A stretch of 64,000 nt of DNA from Leptospira paudalimensis. GTDB lineage: Bacteria; Spirochaetota; Leptospiria; Leptospirales; Leptospiraceae. The notes under the pieces are model-generated. The model saw only the letters and a program-made list of their open reading frames with translations. It did not search any database and was not told where the DNA came from. Location of the stretch: NCBI RefSeq assembly GCF_026151345.1, contig NZ_JAMQPR010000001.1, positions 2,028,676 to 2,092,675 of the forward strand, in the 5' to 3' direction. Made by a program: the position numbers and the translations under genes. The first letter of the stretch is position 1, and each line of letters opens with the position of its first letter. Shown in pieces: positions 18,159 to 26,670 of this stretch.

Positions 18159-18838
18159 AACCAAGGATTTTACTTGTGGAAGACGATGAAGGGCTCGGAG
18201 AAACTCTAAAAGAAAGATTAGAACAAGATGACTACCAAGTGAAATGGGCAAAAACTGTTTCGGAAGCAGAAACTCTTTTTGCACCGAATTTGTTTGATTT
18301 AGTTGTCCTCGACTTACGCCTGCCAGATGGGAATGGATTTGAACTCGCGGAAAAGATGGTTTCCCTTGAAAAGGATCTTCCTTTTTTATTTTTAACTGCT
18401 CAAGCAGGAGCCCAGGAACGACTCCGTGGGTTTGAACTCGGAGCAGCCGAATTTATCCCCAAACCTTTCCATTTAAAAGAATTTCTCATCCGCTTAGAAA
18501 GGGTTGTTTCCCTCACACGGCCCCATTTTGGTCAAAAATGGCAGATGGATTCGAAAGAAATCCATTTGGATTCCTTTTTAGTGAAAAACAAGGATGGTTC
18601 TAGCATCCTACTTTCCAAACGTGACTGTTCCCTCCTAAGCTTACTTCTGAGAGATCCCTCAAAAGTATTTAGTCGCTCTGAAATCCTTGATGTCATCGTG
18701 GGTGAAGACAGTTTTCCTACGGAAAGGACCATTGATAATGCCATTGTTCGGTTGCGCGATGCCTTAGGGGAAGATTCCATTCGTAATGTCCGAGGGGTTG
18801 GATACCAGTGGATTGCAGATGTCCAACCTTTGAAATAA
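18155..18838 (+). CDS. OmpR-type response regulator
   Basis: A 227-residue regulator. The receiver domain has the acidic pair EDD (9-11 region), the phosphoacceptor Asp53 in VLDLRLPDG and Lys103 in PKPF. The C-terminal winged helix carries RTIDNAIVRLRDAL and ends in RNVRGVGYQW, typical of the OmpR/PhoB class. It overlaps the kinase gene by ATGA, so the pair forms one system. Targets are unknown; the following exported protein gene is a candidate, but I see no shared direct repeat. Confidence 0.92.
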   Translation: MKPRILLVEDDEGLGETLKERLEQDDYQVKWAKTVSEAETLFAPNLFDLVVLDLRLPDGNGFELAEKMVSLEKDLPFLFLTAQAGAQERLRGFELGAAEFIPKPFHLKEFLIRLERVVSLTRPHFGQKWQMDSKEIHLDSFLVKNKDGSSILLSKRDCSLLSLLLRDPSKVFSRSEILDVIVGEDSFPTERTIDNAIVRLRDALGEDSIRNVRGVGYQWIADVQPLK

Positions 18839-18887
18839 ACCACTTCTTCCTTATGGAAACTGGTCGATCCTCCGATATTTGAACCTG

Positions 18888-19619
18888 ATGAAACAAGGAT
18901 TTTTTAGCATTTGGATCGTTTGTATTTCCTTGTTTTCCCTTTCTTTAGGTGCCTGGGAAACAGACATCGATTACAATTATGAATACCAAAAAAACGGACC
19001 TTACACAAAATTTTCAGACTGGGTTCCGTATAAATTACACAAATGGGAGCCAAAGTACCTAGAAGATTTTTACGAATTGTACAACCTCAAACAACATTAT
19101 AATGATAATGAACTACGAAAAAATATCTATTGGTTAAAAATCGCTTTAGGCAAACGATTCCGCCACCCAAAACACGCATTATGCGAAACTAAAACGGAAC
19201 AAGAATACTATAAATATCGAAATTTGATGTTTATGCATATTAATATCCAAATCATGAGATCCTATATGCGACTTGGATCCAAATTTGACAAACGCCATGT
19301 TTACTTTTACAACCTAGACTTTGCCCATGAATTAAAAGAAAGTTTCACAGTGGCAGAGAGTTTTTACAAAGAAGCAATTCCCTATTGGGAAAAAGCAAAA
19401 GAATATGCGGACAAAGCCAATGAAGTGCCAGTGGATTTGGATTTAGGAACTATCGAAACCGAACGGTATGAAATTGTGACTGGCAAATTAGATTTTGGTC
19501 ATATCATTGAAACACATTTAGACCGTTTGGATGGCAAAAAGAAAATTGTATCTGAGTATTTGGCAAAGTATCCTGAAGCGGATGCAAAAGCTCTCGATCT
19601 CATCGACCAAACCAATTAA
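18888..19619 (+). CDS. Exported protein of unknown function
   Basis: A 243-residue protein from the ATG at 18888 (a TTG three codons earlier is possible). It has a clear signal peptide (MKQGFFSIWIVCISLFSLSLG) with cleavage likely near AWE. The mature part is rich in Tyr, Lys and Glu and mainly helical, with a repeated style FYKEAIPYWEKAKEYADKA that recalls TPR-like helices but is not a clear TPR. I do not recognise the family. It follows the two-component genes by about 50 bases on the same strand and converges with the phosphatase gene, overlapping it by 4 bases. Confidence 0.7.
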   Translation: MKQGFFSIWIVCISLFSLSLGAWETDIDYNYEYQKNGPYTKFSDWVPYKLHKWEPKYLEDFYELYNLKQHYNDNELRKNIYWLKIALGKRFRHPKHALCETKTEQEYYKYRNLMFMHINIQIMRSYMRLGSKFDKRHVYFYNLDFAHELKESFTVAESFYKEAIPYWEKAKEYADKANEVPVDLDLGTIETERYEIVTGKLDFGHIIETHLDRLDGKKKIVSEYLAKYPEADAKALDLIDQTN

Positions 19620-21352
19620 AATTCTAAAAAGAGTACGGCTATATCATCATGGATGATTCGTTCCTTTTCCACAAGGCAATTGGCAATCATCTTTTTGATG
19701 AGGCTATCAGTATCTTCCGAAACCGAAATCATTTCTGAGAGTTCTTGTAAAAATACATCAAGTCCAATGTAACCGCCTGTTTCTTCTTCCAATTCATATA
19801 TCCCATCGGAATAAAGTAAAAGACGATCGCCTTTTTCAAAAGTTTTGGAAATGTTTTTCCCTTTCCAATCATCAAGCAATAGAATCGGATACATTTCATC
19901 TTTTACAAATTTCATGACACGGTCTTTTTGGTTCCAAAAAACTCCTGGTGGATGGCCAGCAAAACTAAAATCGATCCTTCTTTCTAAAGGATAAATCCGC
20001 ATCACACATGCAGAGATATGGTGTTTAAAAATGATGGTTTTGAGTTCAATATGCATCGCTTCCAAAATGGCAGCTGGTGAAGATTCCACAAATGAATGTT
20101 TTTTAAACGAAACAGCAGCGATACCAGAAACCAAAGCAGAGGAAATCCCATGCCCAGAGATGTCTCCAAAAAATATATCAATACAATCAGGTTTTGGTTT
20201 TTCATATAAAATTAAATCTCCCCCAATTTCATCATACGGTAAAAACCTAGATTCAATTTTTAAATTGGGAATCGTGCCAAAATCTTTTGCGACCCAAGCT
20301 TCTTGGGTGAGTTTTGCAAGTGCCAAGTCTTCTTTTACATCAGAATAAAATCTTTGTAGAATTTTTTCCTTTTTCATCAGTTTGATTTCGTTTTTGGCAC
20401 GCACCAAACCTTGTGAAACAAACCCTGCAACTAAACCTAACATTTGCTTGGTTTCACTTGTCCAATCACCTAATGCTTGGTAAGTTGTGACTCCAAGGAT
20501 TCCAATTAAATTCCCTTCATCCCTTAATCCAATTACCAAAATGGAACGAACTTCTGCTGATTTGAATAATTGTAAATGCCAAGGTTCATCGCTAAGTGCT
20601 CTTGTATCAGGAATATAAATCACGCCATCACCAGCAAGAACTCCTAACCTTTCCGGATTCATTTTAGCAATGGGAAGTTTTGTTCCTACCTCAAAAAGAG
20701 AGGGCACACCAAGAGACAACCATTCATGGCTAACCGATAAAAATTGTTTATCAGAAGATATCTCTGCAACAAACACCCTGTCTGCCTTTGAATACTTTCC
20801 TAATTCCTCCAAGGCAAACTGAATGGCATCGGAAACAAATTCTGCTTTGGTGTGTACAAACATTTTTGAAACTTCAGTCACGATTTGGGAAAACTGCAAA
20901 AGTCCCGAAAGTTTCGACTCAGACTCGCGAATGTTGGAGATTTCAATTTGTTGGCCCCAAATGCGAACCAGATGCCCATCTACAACTTGCCCATGGGAAT
21001 TGATGAGATAAACACGAGGCAAAATGGATGCATTTTCTGTGTATTCGTAATCTTCTAATTGGTACGAATTCTCTATGAACTTACGGAGGAGATGGATACT
21101 CGTTAAGGAAACAATTTCTTTGAGGTATTTACCATTCACATCTTCCAAACTTCGGAATCCATTCAACTTAACCATGGCCAGGTTACATTCGCGCACCACA
21201 GAATGGTTCCAAATGTATTCCATCTGTTCTTCCAGTGGTAAAGAAATGGGCATGGGGATATCTAATTCGTAACACCAAATGGCGTCTTTCGAGTGGTGGA
21301 TAAAACTCTCCAAGTGTTGGAAACGACCAAAATCTGGTTTGCGAGAGCTCAT
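19616..21352 (-). CDS. PAS/GAF sensor with PP2C-like SpoIIE phosphatase
   Basis: A 578-residue soluble regulator. Residues 1-140 look like a PAS domain (ECNLAMVKLNGFRSLEDVNG). Residues 165-330 form a GAF domain. Residues 355-578 are a SpoIIE/RsbU phosphatase: GGDLILYE, FFGDISGHGISSALVSG, YSDGIYE and HDDIAVL carry the metal-binding aspartates. Such enzymes dephosphorylate STAS anti-anti-sigma proteins in partner-switching systems. A STAS protein with the right Ser lies at 38.6 kb, but the two are far apart, so pairing is a guess. No membrane segment is present. Confidence 0.88.
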   Translation of the reverse strand: MSSRKPDFGRFQHLESFIHHSKDAIWCYELDIPMPISLPLEEQMEYIWNHSVVRECNLAMVKLNGFRSLEDVNGKYLKEIVSLTSIHLLRKFIENSYQLEDYEYTENASILPRVYLINSHGQVVDGHLVRIWGQQIEISNIRESESKLSGLLQFSQIVTEVSKMFVHTKAEFVSDAIQFALEELGKYSKADRVFVAEISSDKQFLSVSHEWLSLGVPSLFEVGTKLPIAKMNPERLGVLAGDGVIYIPDTRALSDEPWHLQLFKSAEVRSILVIGLRDEGNLIGILGVTTYQALGDWTSETKQMLGLVAGFVSQGLVRAKNEIKLMKKEKILQRFYSDVKEDLALAKLTQEAWVAKDFGTIPNLKIESRFLPYDEIGGDLILYEKPKPDCIDIFFGDISGHGISSALVSGIAAVSFKKHSFVESSPAAILEAMHIELKTIIFKHHISACVMRIYPLERRIDFSFAGHPPGVFWNQKDRVMKFVKDEMYPILLLDDWKGKNISKTFEKGDRLLLYSDGIYELEEETGGYIGLDVFLQELSEMISVSEDTDSLIKKMIANCLVEKERIIHDDIAVLFLEF

Positions 21353-21562
21353 CGTCCTCTACAGTTTCTTTTCATCCTTTGATTGCCACAAAAAAAACAT
21401 ACATTGAAGGGTTTTCGAAAAAATTTCAATTTTGCAGAAAAAAAATCCTGATTCCATTGACCAAGGAAAGCCCTTTTCCTAAAATACATTGGAATGGCGG
21501 AGGCTTAGATACAGTGTATTATGCACATATTTTAAGCATTTATCATTTTAAATATGCAATCT

Positions 21563-21616
21563 GTTTCGTGTCTAAGCACCATTTTCAAAACAATCTGCTT
21601 AGAAACTCCACGAAAC
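21563..21616. repeat. Two-part inverted repeat upstream of glnA promoter
   Basis: Two adjacent 8-bp arms pair perfectly: GTTTCGTG (21563-21570) with CACGAAAC (21609-21616), and TCTAAGCA (21571-21578) with TGCTTAGA (21596-21603). The inner spacer is 17 bases, and the right side has a 5-base interruption (21604-21608). It ends 23 bases before the sigma-54 -24 box. Possible roles are an activator or repressor site of two half-sites about 25 bp apart, or a hairpin. Confidence 0.75.
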
Positions 21617-21639
21617 CCTTATATTTCGGTCGAAATGCC

Positions 21640-21656
21640 TTGGTATAAATCTTGCA
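21640..21656 (+). promoter_or_regulatory. Sigma-54 (RpoN) promoter for glnA
   Basis: TTGGTATAAATCTTGCA matches the -24/-12 consensus TTGGCACRNNNNTTGCW, with the invariant GG and GC exactly 10 bases apart. Transcription would start near 21667, about 47 bases before the glnA ATG. Sigma-54 control of glutamine synthetase is established in many bacteria, and Leptospira has RpoN. No sequence matching the enterobacterial NtrC site is obvious. Confidence 0.82.
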
Positions 21657-21713
21657 TTTAAAGTGGTAACAGATTACAACAATCAGACCGACCTCTGAAC
21701 GAAGGAGAATCAA

Positions 21714-23174
21714 ATGCAGTTCGCAACCCCAAAATTTACTTCCGGAAAGGAAGTGGTTGAGTATGCCAAAAAAAATGGAGTCCTTTTCTATGACTTCCGA
21801 TTTACGGATATCAAAGGAATGTGGCACCACGTATCGTATTATGTGAATTCCGTAAATGAAGATACATTCAAAGGAATTCCTTTTGATGGATCTTCGATTG
21901 CTCGTTGGCAGCCAATCAATGCTTCCGATATGCAATTACATCCAGAAATTTCTACGGCATTTTTAGATCCGTTCACAGCAGACAAAACACTTGTTATGTT
22001 CTGTGATGTTTGGGATATCTACAAAAACCAATACTATGAAAAATGCCCAAGATCCATCGCGAAAAAAGCATTAGAATTCATGAATAAATCCGGAATTGCA
22101 GATACTGCATACTTTGGACCAGAAAATGAATTTTTCGTATTTGATAGTTTGAAAGTTCGTGATGAAATCAACTGCCAATACTATGAGTTAGATTCAAATG
22201 AAGGGATCTGGAACACTCACTCTGAAATTCCAGGTTCAAACAACACAGGAAAAATCAACTTTAACTCAGGACATCGTCCTGGAACGAAAGGTGGTTACTT
22301 CCCAGTAGCTCCAATTGACTCTCAAGTTGACCTTAGAGCAGAATTTGTAAAAACATTAGAAGCCATTGGAATGGAAACTTTTGTGGTCCACCACGAAGTT
22401 GCCCAAGCACAAGGTGAAATTGGTGTTAAATTTGGAACACTCATTGAAGCTGCAGACAATGTTCAAAAGCTAAAATACATCGTTAAGATGGTTGCTCATA
22501 AACACGGAAAAACTGCTACCTTCATGCCAAAACCACTTTTTGGTGATAATGGTAATGGTATGCACGTTCATATCTCTCTTTGGAAAGGTGGAAAAAACCT
22601 TTTTGCAGGAGACAAATACCAAGGATTATCTGACTTCGCATTTAACTATGTAGGTGGAGTACTTAAGTATGCAAGAGCATGTGCTGCGTTTACAAATGCA
22701 TCCACTAACTCTTACAAACGACTCATCCCAGGATTTGAAGCACCATCGATATTAGCTTACTCTGCACAAAACCGTTCTGCTTCTTGCCGTATCCCTTTTG
22801 TGAGTGGCGAAAAAGCAAAACGTGTGGAATTCCGATTCCCAGATTCTACAGCTAACCCATATTTGGCGTTCGCTTCTCTCCTTATGGCTGGTATGGCTGG
22901 TGTGGCTGAAAAGATTGATCCAGGTCCTGCACGTGAAGAAGATCTTTTTGAACTTTCATTGGATGAAATCCGTGAAAAAGGAATCCGCCAAATGCCTCAC
23001 ACACTTCGTGAAGCAATGGAAGAGATGCTTGCTCAAAGAGAAATCTTCAAACAAGGAGATGTTTTCACTGAAAACTTCTTACAAACATACCAACACTATA
23101 AGTTTGAAACAGAAATTTGGCCATGGGAAGGTCGCCCTCACCCATACGAATTCCTCACTACTTACTCTTGCTAA
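21714..23174 (+). CDS. glnA: Glutamine synthetase type I
   Basis: A 486-residue GSI enzyme making glutamine from glutamate, ammonia and ATP. Seen are [16 protein letters not shown] (metal ligand), [47 protein letters not shown] and NRSASCRIP. The insertion around residues 140-185 marks the GSI-beta type, which is normally adenylylated on a Tyr in NLYDLP. Here that position is Phe412 (DLFELS), so GlnE-type control looks lost. AAGGAG precedes the ATG. A sigma-54 promoter lies upstream and a strong terminator directly after, so it is a single-gene unit. Confidence 0.97.
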   Translation: MQFATPKFTSGKEVVEYAKKNGVLFYDFRFTDIKGMWHHVSYYVNSVNEDTFKGIPFDGSSIARWQPINASDMQLHPEISTAFLDPFTADKTLVMFCDVWDIYKNQYYEKCPRSIAKKALEFMNKSGIADTAYFGPENEFFVFDSLKVRDEINCQYYELDSNEGIWNTHSEIPGSNNTGKINFNSGHRPGTKGGYFPVAPIDSQVDLRAEFVKTLEAIGMETFVVHHEVAQAQGEIGVKFGTLIEAADNVQKLKYIVKMVAHKHGKTATFMPKPLFGDNGNGMHVHISLWKGGKNLFAGDKYQGLSDFAFNYVGGVLKYARACAAFTNASTNSYKRLIPGFEAPSILAYSAQNRSASCRIPFVSGEKAKRVEFRFPDSTANPYLAFASLLMAGMAGVAEKIDPGPAREEDLFELSLDEIREKGIRQMPHTLREAMEEMLAQREIFKQGDVFTENFLQTYQHYKFETEIWPWEGRPHPYEFLTTYSC

Positions 23175-23177
23175 GAG

Positions 23178-23209
23178 AAAAAGCCCCGGTAACCCCGGGG
23201 CTTTTTTTT
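23178..23209 (+). terminator. Rho-independent terminator of glnA
   Basis: GCCCCGG (23183-23189) and CCGGGGC (23195-23201) form a 7-bp GC stem with loop TAACC, extended by A/T pairs and followed by a run of eight T. It begins 9 bases after the glnA stop codon. Confidence 0.93.
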
Positions 23210-23286
23210 CTTTACCATTCCCTATCCATTCAAAAAATGACAAAAGAACTAAAGATTTAGTTCAACCAAACGATCTAAGGTTATAG

Positions 23287-23363
23287 GGCGAGGTAGCTCA
23301 GATGGTTAGAGCACAGGATTCATAACCCTGAGGTCACGGGTTCGACTCCCGTCTTCGCTACCA
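23287..23363 (+). tRNA. tRNA-Met (anticodon CAU)
   Basis: A 77-base tRNA with encoded CCA (23361-23363). The acceptor stem GGCGAGG pairs with CTTCGCT using G-U pairs at the first and sixth positions. The D-arm GCTC/GAGC, anticodon loop TTCATAA and T-arm ACGGG-TTCGACT-CCCGT are regular. The anticodon is CAU. The sequence resembles elongator methionine tRNAs (GGATTCATAACCC); an Ile2 tRNA with modified C34 cannot be fully excluded. It does not have the three G-C pairs of an initiator. Confidence 0.93.
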
Positions 23364-23382
23364 AAGATCGAGAGGACAAGGT

Positions 23383-23673
23383 ATGAACAAAACAAACCGT
23401 TTGTTTTCCATTTTGGCTCTGGTGTTATTCACCGGATCCATCCAAGCAGCAGATTTTCCAAAGTGTAAAGAAGCTTGTGATAAGTTTTACAATTGTTCGG
23501 TCCAAGTGAATCCGAATGCAACAGAAGAACAAAAATCAACTCTCCGTAGAGGTTGTGAGTTCAATTGTAACCGACCTAAATACTACAATAAAATTGCGAG
23601 TTGCCTCACAGCAGGTGACAGTTGTAAAGCCTTCTCCACTTGTATCATGAAAGAGATGCAAGCAAACAAATAG
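23383..23673 (+). CDS. Small exported cysteine-rich protein
   Basis: A 96-residue protein with a signal peptide (cleavage likely after SIQA, before ADFPK). The mature 73 residues contain eight cysteines in spacings CxxxC-x5-C, CxxxC, and CxxxxxxC-x5-C, suggesting up to four disulfides in the periplasm or outside. I recognise no catalytic motif. An AGGACAAGGT ribosome site precedes the ATG. It lies between tRNA-Met and a terminator, so it is expressed alone or with the tRNA. Function unknown. Confidence 0.75.
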   Translation: MNKTNRLFSILALVLFTGSIQAADFPKCKEACDKFYNCSVQVNPNATEEQKSTLRRGCEFNCNRPKYYNKIASCLTAGDSCKAFSTCIMKEMQANK

Positions 23674-23709
23674 AATTTCCGTAGTCTTACGTCAGATTCG
23701 AATCGAAAG

Positions 23710-23743
23710 AAAAACCTAGGGGATCACTCTCCTAGGTTTTTTT
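23710..23743 (+). terminator. Rho-independent terminator
   Basis: AAAAACCTAGG (23710-23720) and CCTAGGTTTTTTT (23731-23743) form an 11-bp stem with a 10-base loop and a T run. It serves the cysteine-rich protein gene; the A-rich left side means it may also stop minus-strand transcripts of smc. Confidence 0.85.
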
Positions 23744-23808
23744 ATCTCCAGACCAATTCCGAGGTTTTTTATCCAATCGGATTGTTCATTTTTAGGACTT
23801 ATCTGTTG

Positions 23809-26592
23809 TTAATTCTCAGTTCCAGTTTTTTGGGAAATTTGTTTCGAGAAGGATTTTGCTTCATCCAAACGTAACGAAAGGATCTTGGAGATCCCAGGTT
23901 CTTCATTGGTGACTCCAAAAATCGCATTGGCCCTTGAGATGGTGGACTGTGCGTGAGAAACAACGATGAATTGTGTTTTGTCTTTGAAACGGTCTAGGAT
24001 TTGGCAAAAACGAAGTTTGTTTGCTTCGTCAAGAGCCGCATCAATCTCATCCAAAAAGCAGAATGGACTTGGTTTCACCATATATATTGCAAAAAGAAGT
24101 GCAATCGCTGTGAGTGATTTTTCACCACCAGATAACAAACGTAAGTTTTGAACATGTTTCCCTGGAGGTTCCGCCATAATTTCTACTCCAGAATTCAAAG
24201 AATCTTCCTTTTCGGTAAGTTCAAGAGTAGCTCGTCCCCCATTGAACAATGTCGAGAATGTTTCTTGGAAGTTTTCTTTGATTCGTTCAAAGGTCAATTG
24301 GAAGAGTTTTTCAGACTCTTCATTGATTCGTTTTAACACTTCTTCGATGTCTTTTTTAGAACTTTCAATGTCTTGTTTTTGTTTTAGGTTGTGTTCGTAA
24401 ATTTCTTTGATATTGCGATACTCTTCTATCGCAAGAGGGTTGATGGAACCTAGGAGTTGGATTTCTGATTTGGCAGAACGAAGACGTCTTTCTTCTGCTT
24501 TTTGTTCCAATTCTAAACCTCCCCTTTCTGCTTCTAGTTCCGAATCCGTTAAGGAATAATCATTGTACAACTCTTCCACGAGGGAATCAATTTGCACTTT
24601 CAGTGCGGAACTAGTTCGTTCTTTTTCGGATAATAATGGTAAAAGATTTTGGAAGACTTCTTGGTTTTTCGAAATATTCGATTTGATTCCAGAAATTTCT
24701 TCCACTAAACTTTGTAAGGTTTCCTTTTCGGATTCCAAAATCCGACTCATCGAAAGGAATTCTTGGTAGGCTTCTTCAATTTCTTTTTCTAAGAACTCAA
24801 CTTCCTTCTCTAAACTTTCCTTTTTCTCACGGATCACAGATTCTTGTTCTTTGGCACCAGAGATTCGCAATTGGATTTCTCCGATCCTTTCTTCCAGGAC
24901 AGAGATCTCCTTTTGTTGGTTTTCTAATCTTGAATTGGATTCTAATAGTTTTTTCTCTAATTCTACAATTTGGGTTCTTGTTTCTTCCCACTGATTACGA
25001 TAGAGAATGATATTACTTTGGTTGTCTCGAATTCCACGTGTTAGGTTTTCATTTTCTAGGATTAAATCCTCAATTTCTTGGTCGATGGATTCTTTTTTGG
25101 ATAAAATCCCATCTTTATCAAACAGAAGGTTTCTGAAATCATCTTCCTTTTTGAGGAAATCACTGAGTTTTTCCGAATACAGATCCAATCGAATTTCTTT
25201 TAAAACAACTTTTGCTTCATTCAGTTTTGAATCTTCTAAATGATTGAGTGCAAATTGTAATTTGGATTGGAATTCATTAGTAAGAGATACGAGCTCCAAT
25301 TTGTTTTGGTTTCGGATCTCCTCGCCTTCTTTGGATTCTCTTTTTTTATTCTCCAACTCTTGGATGAGTTCAAGGATGACTGTTTTTTGTTTTTCGCGAA
25401 GGGTGATATGTCGTTTTTCATTTTCCCCGATGCGAGTTTCTTTTTCTTCGATCGCCTTTTCTTCTTCTTTGATGGAAAGTTCCAAAGAAACACGTTTGGA
25501 TTCTAATTCTGTAATTTCTTCTTGGAGAGTTGCTTGGATTTCCCTTTGGCGTTCGTTTTCAAGCTCAATTGCCTTTTTTTCCACTTCCAATTTGATGGTC
25601 GCTTGGTTTTCCAATTCTAAGGAAGATAGGATTTCACCAATGCGTAATTCATATTCTTGGATGAAGGTTTTGTTTTTGGCGATTTTTTCTTTTTGGATTT
25701 GGCTTTTGGAAAGATGATCGAATAATTTTTTATCAATCTCTGCAATTTCTCTTTCTTTTGCTTCTTTGATTGTTTCCTTTTCCGAAATCAAATTGGTTTC
25801 GTTTTGGATGAGGGATAAAATCGATTTATTTTTTTCTCGGATCTCTTGTAGTTCTTCATCTGATTTTTTCATCCGACGTTTAAAGTCTTTAAGCTTTAAA
25901 TAGCGTAAATTTTTATCGGATTCATCTAAATCAGATTTGAGTTTGAAGTATTGTTCTGCTTTTTCGGATTGTTTTTCTTTAACTTCCAAATCCTTTTGCA
26001 TGGAACTCATGATGTCATGGATCCGAAGAAGGTTTTGGTTTGTGTCTTCTAATTTTTTTGTCGCTTCTTTGCGGTCTAATTTAAAACGAGAAACCCCAGC
26101 TGCCTCTTCAAAGATAGCACGTCTTTCTTCTGGTTTGGAATTAAGGATTTGGTCCACTCGACCTTGTTCTAAAATACTATAACTGGATTTCCCAATCCCT
26201 GTATCGAGTAAGGTTTTTTCGATGTCCTTTCTTGTGGTGCGGATATCATTTAAATAGTATTCGTTTTCGCCGTCAGGGTAAAGCCTACGTGTGATTTTGA
26301 CGGAAGGGTAATCGATATTAAAAAAACGGTCATCGTTGTCGAAGAGGATGGACACTTCGGAAAACCCAGCAGCTCGCCTACTCTCTGTTCCATGGAAAAT
26401 GACATCGTCCATTTTTTCGCCGCGTAAACCTTTGGCACTTTTTTCACCAAAAACCCATTTAACGGAATCGACAATATTTGATTTTCCCGAACCATTAGGT
26501 CCGACGACTGCGGTAAACCCTGGATCAAAATTGATCTCGGTCTCATCTGCAAATGTTTTGAATCCAACAATGTTTAGGCTTTTTAAATGCAT
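23809..26592 (-). CDS. smc: Chromosome segregation SMC ATPase, short form
   Basis: A 927-residue SMC. The N-terminal head has Walker A GPNGSGKS (31-38). The C-terminal head has signature LSGGEK (820-825) and Walker [14 protein letters not shown] (844-856). Coiled coils fill about 170-440 and 500-760. The typical bacterial SMC is near 1180 residues with a hinge of about 150 residues; here only about 50-60 less coil-like residues (440-495) lie exactly at the midpoint and lack the Gly-rich hinge motifs. It organises and segregates DNA as an ATP-driven dimer. No ScpA/ScpB gene lies nearby. SbcC/Rad50 is excluded because the hook CxxC is absent and the head motifs are SMC-like. Confidence 0.92.
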   Translation of the reverse strand: MHLKSLNIVGFKTFADETEINFDPGFTAVVGPNGSGKSNIVDSVKWVFGEKSAKGLRGEKMDDVIFHGTESRRAAGFSEVSILFDNDDRFFNIDYPSVKITRRLYPDGENEYYLNDIRTTRKDIEKTLLDTGIGKSSYSILEQGRVDQILNSKPEERRAIFEEAAGVSRFKLDRKEATKKLEDTNQNLLRIHDIMSSMQKDLEVKEKQSEKAEQYFKLKSDLDESDKNLRYLKLKDFKRRMKKSDEELQEIREKNKSILSLIQNETNLISEKETIKEAKEREIAEIDKKLFDHLSKSQIQKEKIAKNKTFIQEYELRIGEILSSLELENQATIKLEVEKKAIELENERQREIQATLQEEITELESKRVSLELSIKEEEKAIEEKETRIGENEKRHITLREKQKTVILELIQELENKKRESKEGEEIRNQNKLELVSLTNEFQSKLQFALNHLEDSKLNEAKVVLKEIRLDLYSEKLSDFLKKEDDFRNLLFDKDGILSKKESIDQEIEDLILENENLTRGIRDNQSNIILYRNQWEETRTQIVELEKKLLESNSRLENQQKEISVLEERIGEIQLRISGAKEQESVIREKKESLEKEVEFLEKEIEEAYQEFLSMSRILESEKETLQSLVEEISGIKSNISKNQEVFQNLLPLLSEKERTSSALKVQIDSLVEELYNDYSLTDSELEAERGGLELEQKAEERRLRSAKSEIQLLGSINPLAIEEYRNIKEIYEHNLKQKQDIESSKKDIEEVLKRINEESEKLFQLTFERIKENFQETFSTLFNGGRATLELTEKEDSLNSGVEIMAEPPGKHVQNLRLLSGGEKSLTAIALLFAIYMVKPSPFCFLDEIDAALDEANKLRFCQILDRFKDKTQFIVVSHAQSTISRANAIFGVTNEEPGISKILSLRLDEAKSFSKQISQKTGTEN

Positions 26593-26670
26593 ATCTGTTT
26601 TGCCGTTTGATTTCCTTGTTTCCCAGTTGACAGGTCTTGAGAGACATAAGAAAAAACCTTAGATAGTATT

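Larger units (their letters stand above)
21353..21713. other. 361-bp glnA regulatory region
   Basis: There is no protein gene in this stretch. It holds a sigma-54-type promoter (21640-21656), a long two-part inverted repeat (21563-21616), extra GCTTAGA-type motifs (21503-21509 and, as TTTAAGCA, 21531-21538) and an AT-rich imperfect palindrome around 21521-21557. It separates the divergent phosphatase gene and glnA. Confidence 0.7.

Noticed and set aside
22804..23286. A 160-codon frame overlapping the end of glnA
   Set aside because: It is another frame of glnA that reads through the terminator, and lacks a ribosome site.
25244..25717. A 157-codon plus-strand open frame inside smc
   Set aside because: It is antisense to the coiled-coil part of smc, with Ser/Phe-rich composition that mirrors the Glu/Lys-rich real frame.
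23809..26592. SbcC/Rad50-type nuclease subunit instead of SMC
   Set aside because: There is no CxxC hook, and both heads match [16 protein letters not shown] near the start and [16 protein letters not shown] near the end.
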